From Candidatus Cloacimonadota bacterium (lineage in GTDB: Bacteria; Cloacimonadota; Cloacimonadia; Cloacimonadales; TCS61): DNA of 5,065 bases. Under the pieces are notes generated by a model. The model saw only the letters and a program-made list of their open reading frames with translations, did no database searches and was not told where the DNA came from. Both the position numbers and the translations under genes were made by a program. Within the stretch, counting starts at the first letter, position 1, and each line of letters starts with the position of its first letter. The stretch lies in assembly GCA_021157645.1 (NCBI GenBank), contig JAGGWC010000048.1, positions 1-5,065 on the forward strand. The letters are read 5' to 3'. Below are positions 1 to 5,065 of this stretch, one piece after another.

Positions 1-65
1 ATTCATAAAATTGAGGTTTGGATTTAAAGTTTATTTGTCAAATTAAATTGATAGTATAATTGCAC

Positions 66-195
66 TTGTCATACTGAGTACGAACTCTTCGTCAAGCTCA
101 GAACAGGCTTCGTGAGGTATCGAAGTGTAGATCACATTAATTATTCATTATTATCCTTCGATACATCCGGCACTGCCGGACACTCAGGATGACAA
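66..195. repeat. Palindromic intergenic repeat A (MITE/REP-like)
   Basis: The ends are inverted repeats: 66-78 reads TTGTCATACTGAG and 183-195 reads CTCAGGATGACAA, complementary over 13 bases with one mismatch. A second pair lies inside, GTATCGAAG at 117-125 against CTTCGATAC at 156-164, with no mismatch. Each half also has its own small hairpin: ACGAA-CTC-TTCGT at 80-92 and TCCGGCA-C-TGCCGGA at 166-180. The whole could fold into a cruciform. It has no coding capacity. The terminal motif resembles short dispersed repeats that I recall being common between genes in FCB-group and metagenomic genomes, but copy number cannot be tested here. Confidence 0.6.
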
Positions 196-220
196 TGCTT
201 AATAACATGACCTTTAAACA

Positions 221-285
221 ATATAAAAGCACTCCGTCTTTCTGAGGAATTCTGATTGCTTTTCCCTCGAAGAATCTGGAGTGCT
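221..285 (-). terminator. Possible terminator of the C25 peptidase gene
   Basis: On the minus strand, AGCACTCC (from 278-285) pairs with GGAGTGCT (from 228-235), and the second arm runs into a T-rich tail (GCTTTTATAT). This is the first stem with a T-run downstream of the protease stop codon at 357-359. The loop of about 42 bases is long for an intrinsic terminator, although part of it can fold on itself. The call is weak, and the stem may simply belong to repeat B. Confidence 0.25.
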
Positions 286-333
286 GTAGACTCTTCGCAA
301 TAATGCCTTTGTGAGAATTTCTCAGAGAGACAG
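228..333. repeat. Palindromic intergenic repeat B
   Basis: The segments 234-253 and 314-333 are inverted repeats matching at 17 of 20 positions (core CTGAGGAATTCT against AGAATTTCTCAG). A nested stem pairs CGAAGAATCT at 268-277 with AGACTCTTCG at 288-297, with one mismatch and a ten-base loop. An alternative pairing joins AGCACTCC at 228-235 to GGAGTGCT at 278-285. The sequence differs from repeat A, so this looks like a separate family. No ORF is supported. Because it lies just past the stop codon of the protease gene, its transcript could fold and serve as a 3' end structure; that role is inferred. Confidence 0.55.
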
Positions 334-356
334 CAACATTATTTTCTTGAGTAAAA

Positions 357-3300
357 TTATTTAAGCAAAATACATTTCTTCACATCTACAGTAAAATTAT
401 CAACTTCTAACTTGTAGAAATAAATTCCTGAACCAACCTTTTTTCCATTATCATCAGTTCCATTCCATTGAATATTTTGCAAACCTTCTTCTCGTGATTC
501 TGATTTTGCTAAAACACGAACTTTCTGACCACGAATATTATAAATATTCAGATCCACTTTACTATCAGCAGGAAGGCTGAATGAAATATTTGTTAATGGA
601 TTGAAAGGATTGGGGTAATTCTGATTCAGCACCGGATTTGCAGGAATAATTGCTAAATCTTCTGCATCTGTAACAACTTTATTATCACCATAATAACCTG
701 TTCTTCTGTAATTTCCACGATAAGTTGACCAAGGAATTTTTGTACCTTTTGTTAATTTACAATCAATTATTAGAGCACCAGCAATTGTACCTGAGATAAA
801 ATCAAAATCACCATCACCATCAATGTCTTCAACGCTTGAAGGTCCATAAGCACTTATATCTACTGTTACCGGAGCAAATTCTACTTCTGTTCCATCATTA
901 TGGAAAGCGTAAAAATCATTGGCTACAGTAAAACAGACTAATTCAACATTATCATCATTATCAAGATCAACAGCTAAAGGTGGATTAGAGATCGATCTTG
1001 AAATATCAACTGGCCAACCCGGTAAGATATCACCATTTTGATGCATAATATAAAATTCTCCATCATCTGTTGTAAATGCAATTTCTAATTGATCATCGTT
1101 ATCAAAATCTGCTGCAATAGCAGATCCGGCAACTTTTGAGTTCAGTGATTGTGTAAAAAGTATTTCACCAGCCGGGCTGATTATATGCAATTTATTATCA
1201 CTTGTCCCAATTACGATCTTTTTATTATCAAGTATGATTGGAGCAGTAGCAGAAATAGCAGAAAGTTCAATTGGAAATCCGTCAATATTCTCACCATCAT
1301 CTCCAAATACATATAAATTTCCATCAAGAGTAGAGATCAATATTTCACTTTTTCCATTATCATTTATATCTGCAGAAGCCATATCACAGAAAAGTGTCAT
1401 TGGAAGTTCTACCGGAAAATTGGGGAAAATAATTCCATTATTATCAAATACCGATAATTTATTATCAAGATCAAATGTGACAATATCCATTTGACCATCT
1501 CCGTTTACATCGGTTATCATAGGAGTTAGAAGATTCTGAGATTCGATAGAACAACTAAAAATTTGTGAACCGGAATTATCTAGTGCATAGATATTTCCAT
1601 CTCGATCTGAAATCACAAGTTCGTTTATGTTATCATTGTTAATATCTCCGTATGCAGTACTTTTCCAGATATTTGCTTCTCCAGCCCATGGAAATCCGTT
1701 TACCATCTGTGCATCCGGCTGAAGTAAATTTATGTTTGATCCTGCATCAATAATTAGAATATCTTTTTCATTATCAGCATTGAAATCACATATTATAGGA
1801 TTTGATAAAACCTGAGTACTTGCAGCCCAAGGCCAATATTGTTGGAAAAGAGAAACTTCAAATTCCATTGAATAATCTTTTTCAAAGAACCCACCACCAC
1901 TTACCGGAGCAGAAATATGCAATGTATAAATGTATGTGTCATAATTACAATCCTGTGGAGCTTGAATAATAAAAGCAGAACCGGTTACCGAAGATCCAAC
2001 AGCAATATCACCAAAATCTACCGTTCCAGTAATTACTTCAATAGTATTATCCTCAAAAGTAATGGAAGCTGCGACATCTTCTGCATCTGCCCATCCATCT
2101 ATATTTTCTAATTCTATAAATACTTCAATTTGTTCTCCGGGATTTGGAGTATTATCATTATCTCCATACAGAGAATCATCGTAAAGAACTCCTACAGGTT
2201 GGATATACGGAAATGTACCGTTAGCATATTTAACTCCAACAGAAGGATCTCCAAAAATTACAAGTTCATAATGTACCCAACGCATAACACCACTTCCCAA
2301 TGCCATATTCACAAGTTCAACACGCGACTGAGATAACGATTTACCTAATTGTCGCTGATCATCATTGAACATTGCTTCAAAGAATGCTATATCATAATAC
2401 TGAGAAGGACCATTAGTATTGCCCGGACTGTACCATCCATATCTTGTATTACCAATAAAAGCATATAAGCCATGCTCGGAAATCACCATATTCTCTCCGA
2501 TACACTCAATAGAGGAACTTGTTGCTTCGTCAAATGCAGCAGGATAACATCCTTGAGTGTAAGCAAAACCAAAATTTATATTTGTATATGTGTTTACATA
2601 ACCATTTGTCTGACCAAAAACAATGTTCTCATTTGAATGTCCCATATGATTGATCACAGAAAGACCACCATTAATTGCATCACGAACCGTTTCAGGACTA
2701 TAAGTTCCTTCACGTTGATATAACCGATTAATATGATAATCATCCTCTAAACTTGGAGCCAGATCAGCAACTTCATCTTTATAATCTCCACCCCAGGTTA
2801 AGGGACTGTTGTTCAAATTCTCTCCAATTAATGTTACGATATCATCACTAACGGTCTGGTTGTCTACATAGAAAGATGTTTTATTGAAAACATTCTCAAA
2901 CTCTTCTTGCGTTTCAGCTGAGATCCTGCCAACTGAAACATCAGGTAAAAGATCAACATTATCCTCTACTTCACCATATGTTCCATTTCCATTACCATCC
3001 CAGTCATTATCTAAACAGCCATAATAAAGATCACATGGCATATTGTAGTCATAAGTTCCCCATCCTGTATCGATAAATACTGTCCGTATTGGAATAATCT
3101 CATCATCACCGCCCAAAATTACATATTCCAAAGGAGTGGATGTACTTGCATAAGTTTCATAGGCATCAATAATAAAATTCTTTATCTTCTCCTGATCATT
3201 CACACCTGTATATTCGGTATAAATATCAGAAGTTAAAAATGTTGAAGTAAGAATATCGTGATCGTTTTTCCAATTCACAAAATCCTGCAAATATACTTCT

Positions 3301-3965
3301 CTTTCTGCATCAGTAATTACAATTACTTCATATGGATCATTAGGATCAACAAGTGTACGGGATGAGCTTGAATATGTCTTTTTATAATTATGTATATCTT
3401 CAGGATTTATGATCATTTCTTCAAGTTCAGATTTATAATTTTCGATGATCTTTTTATTTTGTGCATCATAGATATCATTATCATATTCAGAAGTAAAAGA
3501 GATCTCTGCTGATTGAAACCAAGTAATAGTTCTTGCAACAGGATTAAATTTGTATGGATAAACATTGATAATCACCAGATCATATCCCTTCACTCTCTGA
3601 GTACCCAATAGTTCATAATCCATTTCTGGGAAATTTGCATTCCTAGAATAAATTGTCTGATCTTTTAGTGTATTATCTGGTGTAGGTTTAGATATCGGTT
3701 GCATCTGTCTTACATAATCAATTTTTTTAGTACCTCTCATTTCTGTAAGATCAGTGAATTCTACATTCACGGAAGTAAGTTTCTGTCCCATTGGCAGCAG
3801 AATCTTAACTGGGATATACGGTATTGCCGGCTGACCCGGCGTCATTATTTGCGGAAGCTCATTTTGAAATGAATTTCCTACTATAACCGGTTCTTCAATT
3901 TTCAGATCTATCGCTGAAATTAATACAGGTAATATCAAAATTGCCAATAAAATTGCTTTTCTCAT
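357..3965 (-). CDS. Secreted gingipain-like (family C25) cysteine peptidase with beta-propeller and C-terminal sorting domain
   Basis: This is a complete 1202-residue exported endopeptidase. Residues 1-18 form a signal peptide (MRK, hydrophobic core, ISA cleavage site). Residues 20-200 resemble a C25 propeptide. Residues 211-578 are the catalytic domain: NHMGHS gives the candidate catalytic His443 and QGCYPAAFD the nucleophile Cys473, 30 residues apart and close to the spacing in gingipain R. The motif ELVIFGDPSVGV (567-578) closes the domain. Residues 590-705 look like an Ig/CARDB-type linker. Residues 724-1070 hold eight propeller units, most with Asp-rich calcium-type loops. Residues 1113-1202 contain YPNPFNP and a FlgD-Ig-like fold ending KKCILLK, a type A sorting signal for type IX-type export or surface anchoring. 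The start is supported by AGGAGA five bases upstream (3971-3976). Asp/Asn-rich loops suggest calcium-stabilised folding outside the cell. The family is clear; Arg, Lys or other substrate preference cannot be read from the sequence. Confidence 0.93.
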   Translation of the reverse strand: MRKAILLAILILPVLISAIDLKIEEPVIVGNSFQNELPQIMTPGQPAIPYIPVKILLPMGQKLTSVNVEFTDLTEMRGTKKIDYVRQMQPISKPTPDNTLKDQTIYSRNANFPEMDYELLGTQRVKGYDLVIINVYPYKFNPVARTITWFQSAEISFTSEYDNDIYDAQNKKIIENYKSELEEMIINPEDIHNYKKTYSSSSRTLVDPNDPYEVIVITDAEREVYLQDFVNWKNDHDILTSTFLTSDIYTEYTGVNDQEKIKNFIIDAYETYASTSTPLEYVILGGDDEIIPIRTVFIDTGWGTYDYNMPCDLYYGCLDNDWDGNGNGTYGEVEDNVDLLPDVSVGRISAETQEEFENVFNKTSFYVDNQTVSDDIVTLIGENLNNSPLTWGGDYKDEVADLAPSLEDDYHINRLYQREGTYSPETVRDAINGGLSVINHMGHSNENIVFGQTNGYVNTYTNINFGFAYTQGCYPAAFDEATSSSIECIGENMVISEHGLYAFIGNTRYGWYSPGNTNGPSQYYDIAFFEAMFNDDQRQLGKSLSQSRVELVNMALGSGVMRWVHYELVIFGDPSVGVKYANGTFPYIQPVGVLYDDSLYGDNDNTPNPGEQIEVFIELENIDGWADAEDVAASITFEDNTIEVITGTVDFGDIAVGSSVTGSAFIIQAPQDCNYDTYIYTLHISAPVSGGGFFEKDYSMEFEVSLFQQYWPWAASTQVLSNPIICDFNADNEKDILIIDAGSNINLLQPDAQMVNGFPWAGEANIWKSTAYGDINNDNINELVISDRDGNIYALDNSGSQIFSCSIESQNLLTPMITDVNGDGQMDIVTFDLDNKLSVFDNNGIIFPNFPVELPMTLFCDMASADINDNGKSEILISTLDGNLYVFGDDGENIDGFPIELSAISATAPIILDNKKIVIGTSDNKLHIISPAGEILFTQSLNSKVAGSAIAADFDNDDQLEIAFTTDDGEFYIMHQNGDILPGWPVDISRSISNPPLAVDLDNDDNVELVCFTVANDFYAFHNDGTEVEFAPVTVDISAYGPSSVEDIDGDGDFDFISGTIAGALIIDCKLTKGTKIPWSTYRGNYRRTGYYGDNKVVTDAEDLAIIPANPVLNQNYPNPFNPLTNISFSLPADSKVDLNIYNIRGQKVRVLAKSESREEGLQNIQWNGTDDNGKKVGSGIYFYKLEVDNFTVDVKKCILLK
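360..629 (-). other. C-terminal type A (T9SS-like) sorting domain of the C25 peptidase
   Basis: Residues 1113-1202 begin LNQNYPNPFNP, continue with a beta-rich stretch (KVDLNIYNIRGQKVRVL) and the motif WNGTDDNGKKVGSGIYFYKL, and end in basic and hydrophobic residues. This is the common FCB-group C-terminal secretion domain, overlapping the FlgD Ig-like family. In Bacteroidota such domains direct type IX export and are cleaved on anchoring. Whether this organism has the full type IX machinery is not visible here. Confidence 0.85.
756..1796 (-). repeat. FG-GAP/VCBS-type propeller repeats within the C25 peptidase
   Basis: Residues 724-1070 contain Asp-rich loops beginning at D727, D774, D819, D866, D953, D1000 and D1047, for example DVNGDGQMD and DIDGDGDFD. 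The spacing is 47, 45, 47, 87, 47 and 47 residues. The 87-residue gap equals two units: a copy near 909-933 keeps the strand pattern (KIVIGTSDNKLHIISPAG) but lacks the Asp loop. This gives eight units. Most are followed by a strand motif of the type D-G-x-[LIF]-Y. FG-GAP/VCBS repeats usually build seven- or eight-bladed propellers that bind calcium and often partners or glycans; a binding role here is inferred. Confidence 0.8.
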
Positions 3966-4083
3966 CTAATTCTCCTATTTCTTTTATACATAATTCAATC
4001 TTTAAAGAAGCAATTTTTGAGCCAATATTACGTCAAGTAAATAGTTGTTAGTGTATATTAATAACCTGTTTTCTTCGGAATGG

Positions 4084-4112
4084 TTGACAACAATTATCAA
4101 ATAAAAAATATG
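4084..4112 (+). promoter_or_regulatory. Candidate promoter of tRNA-Pro
   Basis: A perfect TTGACA -35 element lies at 4084-4089. A spacer of 17 bases leads to AATATG (4107-4112), a weak match to TATAAT; a 16-base spacer would give AAATAT. Transcription from this box would begin at about 4118-4120, practically at the first base of the tRNA, so the leader would be very short. The -35 overlaps a 7-3-7 imperfect inverted repeat (4084-4100). The strong -35 and its position support the call; the poor -10 lowers it. Confidence 0.45.
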
Positions 4113-4119
4113 TTCCCGT

Positions 4120-4197
4120 CGGGATGTAGCGCAGTTCGGTCAGCGCGTTCGGTTCGGGACCGAAAGGTCGGAGGTTCAAATCCTCTCATCCCGACCA
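4120..4197 (+). tRNA. tRNA-Pro (anticodon CGG)
   Basis: The sequence folds into a full cloverleaf. The acceptor stem pairs CGGGATG (4120-4126) with CATCCCG (4187-4193) over seven pairs. The D stem is GCGC/GCGC (4129-4132, 4143-4146) with GG in the loop. The anticodon stem is TTCGG/CCGAA (4148-4152, 4160-4164) with loop TTCGGGA, giving anticodon CGG at 4155-4157, which reads the proline codon CCG. The T arm is GGAGG-TTCAAAT-CCTCT (4170-4186), its outermost pair a G-U. The discriminator is A, and CCA is encoded at 4195-4197. The C1-G72 first pair is the identity feature typical of bacterial tRNA-Pro. Confidence 0.96.
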
Positions 4198-4220
4198 GTT
4201 ATTTCCCGTAATTCTCTAAA

Positions 4221-4261
4221 ACTAACCCGACTCGGGTTTTATAAACTCGAGTCGAGTTAGT
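4221..4261. terminator. Tandem palindromes after tRNA-Pro, probable terminator
   Basis: Two 15-base palindromes lie side by side: AACCCGACTCGGGTT at 4224-4238 and AACTCGAGTCGAGTT at 4244-4258. The first can form an AACCCG/CGGGTT stem with a three-base loop, after an A-rich stretch and running into TTTT at 4237-4240, which makes a compact intrinsic terminator for the tRNA 24 bases upstream. The two palindromes can also pair with each other over 4221-4239 and 4243-4261 to give one long hairpin with one C-A mismatch and one G-T pair. Protein binding is an alternative role. Confidence 0.5.
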
Positions 4262-4271
4262 GAATAATCAT

Positions 4272-4328
4272 CTTTCCGAAATCTCTTAAGAAGAAAATAC
4301 TAAAGATAGGTTTCGGAAAGTTTTCTCT
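4272..4328 (+). terminator. Inverted repeat with T-run, possible second terminator
   Basis: CTTTCCGAAA at 4272-4281 is the exact reverse complement of TTTCGGAAAG at 4311-4320, and the stem can be extended inward by three pairs including one G-T. The plus-strand copy is followed by TTTTCTCT. The loop of 23 to 29 bases is long for an intrinsic terminator. It could back up the upstream palindromes in stopping tRNA transcription, or be a separate intergenic repeat. Confidence 0.35.
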
Positions 4329-4405
4329 CGTTCTTAACTCAATTGTCGTTTCATTCCCGTGAAGTCAAATCCGAAGGTTTTAAATTATCTTGTTATGATT
4401 TCATA

Positions 4406-4434
4406 TTGACAAATAATTTTATAATTCCAATTAT
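4406..4434 (+). promoter_or_regulatory. Candidate sigma70-type promoter of the downstream secreted-protein gene
   Basis: TTGACA at 4406-4411 is a perfect -35 match. A 17-base AT-rich spacer leads to AATTAT at 4429-4434, which matches TATAAT at four of six positions. A start near 4441 would leave a leader of about 40 bases before the ATG at 4481. A perfect TATAAT at 4420-4425 lies inside the spacer and could be an alternative -10, but it has no good -35 at the right distance. Bacteroidota proper use a different -33/-7 consensus, so a sigma70-like match fits better if the organism lies outside that phylum. Confidence 0.5.
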
Positions 4435-4480
4435 CGAATTAACTTAGTTTCAAAACAATGAAGGAACTATTGGAGGAGTT

Positions 4481-5065
4481 ATGAAGAAACAATTTTTCAT
4501 GCTATTTTTTATTTTGATTATTTCAACATTAACATATGCTCAATGGAGCAATAATCCAACATTGAACAATGCGATCTGTGATCTTAGTGGTGAACAGGCA
4601 ATTCCAAAAGTTGTCACAAGTTTCACAGGAGACACTTATATCGGATGGTTTTCTAATGATTCCGGTAATTACGATGTTAGACTACAAAGATTAGATTCGC
4701 AGGGAAATGAGCTGTGGGAACACAATGGAATTCTTGTAAGTGATAATCCGGCAATGACATGGTTAACTGATTGGGACATGACCGTAGATGCAGATAACCA
4801 TGCTATTCTTACTTTCCAAGACATACGAAATGCTGGCAATAATAATATTTATGCATATCGAATTGCACCAGATGGAACTAGTGTTTGGGGTAATGATGGA
4901 TTGGAACTTTCCAATTCTTCTATCTTTGATGCATCTCCAAAAGTTTGTGTGACTTCAACCAATAATGCTGTTATCACTTGGCAGGCAGAAAATGTTATTA
5001 TCATGCAGAAAATTTCTCCTGATGGAACTCTACTTTGGGGAGATAATGGTATTACAATGAGTTGC
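4481..5065 (+). CDS. Secreted repeat protein, propeller-like, 5' part only
   Basis: The frame is open from ATG at 4481 to the window edge (195 codons, no stop), so the gene is truncated by the window and not by mutation. GGAGGAG at 4472-4478 is a strong ribosome binding site. Residues 1-20 are a signal peptide ending TYA before QW. Three copies of a repeat follow at about residues 65-87, 122-144 and 172-194, sharing a [QY]-[RK]-[LI]-x-x-x-G-x-x-x-W core and then G-[IL] (RLDSQGNELW, RIAPDGTSVW, KISPDGTLLW). Each copy is preceded by a strand pair ending in a [TG]W or TF motif. The 50-57 residue period suggests beta-propeller blades. Similar proteins in FCB bacteria usually end in a sorting domain, which would lie beyond 5065. 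The function is unknown; it is not recognisable as an enzyme. It is divergent from the protease gene. Confidence 0.85.
   Translation, partial: MKKQFFMLFFILIISTLTYAQWSNNPTLNNAICDLSGEQAIPKVVTSFTGDTYIGWFSNDSGNYDVRLQRLDSQGNELWEHNGILVSDNPAMTWLTDWDMTVDADNHAILTFQDIRNAGNNNIYAYRIAPDGTSVWGNDGLELSNSSIFDASPKVCVTSTNNAVITWQAENVIIMQKISPDGTLLWGDNGITMSC

Noticed and set aside
66..333. CRISPR-like array formed by the repeats
   Set aside because: The repeats are inverted, of two different types and not regularly spaced direct copies, and no spacers or cas genes are present.
1234..1494. Plus-strand open frame of 86 codons inside the protease gene
   Set aside because: It is antisense to the Asp/Asn-rich propeller repeats, has no ribosome binding site, and its composition mirrors the opposite coding strand.
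756..1796. The periodic DNA pattern in this region as a noncoding tandem repeat
   Set aside because: The periodicity is explained by the codons for the Asp-rich propeller loops.
1917..2336. Two plus-strand open frames (1917-2111 and 2130-2336)
   Set aside because: Both lie antisense to the well-supported peptidase reading frame, lack start signals and encode low-complexity sequence with no recognisable motif.
4084..4100. Imperfect 7-3-7 inverted repeat TTGACAA-CAA-TTATCAA as a possible operator
   Set aside because: It has one mismatch, is AT-rich and overlaps a -35 element, so chance is a sufficient explanation and no regulator is encoded nearby.
3966..4110. Promoter for the peptidase gene on the minus strand
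   Set aside because: TTGACG and TTGTCA boxes are present, but neither has a convincing -10 element at 16-18 bases, so no promoter is annotated.
4170..4197. The tRNA 3' end as an integration (att) site for a mobile island
   Set aside because: No repeated tRNA 3' segment and no integrase are seen in the window, and the flanking gene is of an ordinary secreted-protein type.

Overview
The window is AT-rich bacterial DNA, most likely from the FCB group. A lineage such as Candidatus Cloacimonadota, Marinimicrobia or Ignavibacteria fits, with other Bacteroidota-like groups possible. The clue is a large secreted protease with a gingipain-type catalytic core and a C-terminal NPFNP / FlgD-Ig-like 'type A' sorting domain of the kind used with type IX secretion. 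I cannot fix the phylum from the sequence alone.

Layout. Bases 1-356 hold no gene. They contain two different palindromic intergenic repeats (66-195 and 228-333) just downstream of the protease gene. Bases 357-3965 (minus strand) encode a complete 1202-residue secreted C25-family (gingipain-like) cysteine peptidase: signal peptide, propeptide-like region, catalytic domain with His443/Cys473, Ig-like linker, eight-unit FG-GAP/VCBS-type beta-propeller and C-terminal sorting domain. Bases 3966-4119 are the spacer upstream of the protease and carry a candidate tRNA promoter. Bases 4120-4197 are a well-formed tRNA-Pro (anticodon CGG, encoded CCA). Bases 4198-4480 carry a pair of 15-bp palindromes, a second inverted repeat ending in a short T-run, and a sigma70-like promoter. 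Bases 4481-5065 (plus strand) are the 5' part of a second secreted protein with a signal peptide and at least three beta-propeller-like repeats; it runs off the window.

The two protein genes are transcribed divergently, with the tRNA between them. Both encode exported repeat proteins, consistent with a lineage investing in extracellular proteins, but nothing shows that they act together. I see no phage, CRISPR, toxin-antitoxin or other defence-type system. The features most worth a second look are the tandem palindromes after the tRNA, where paired base changes preserve symmetry, and the two palindromic repeats downstream of the protease.
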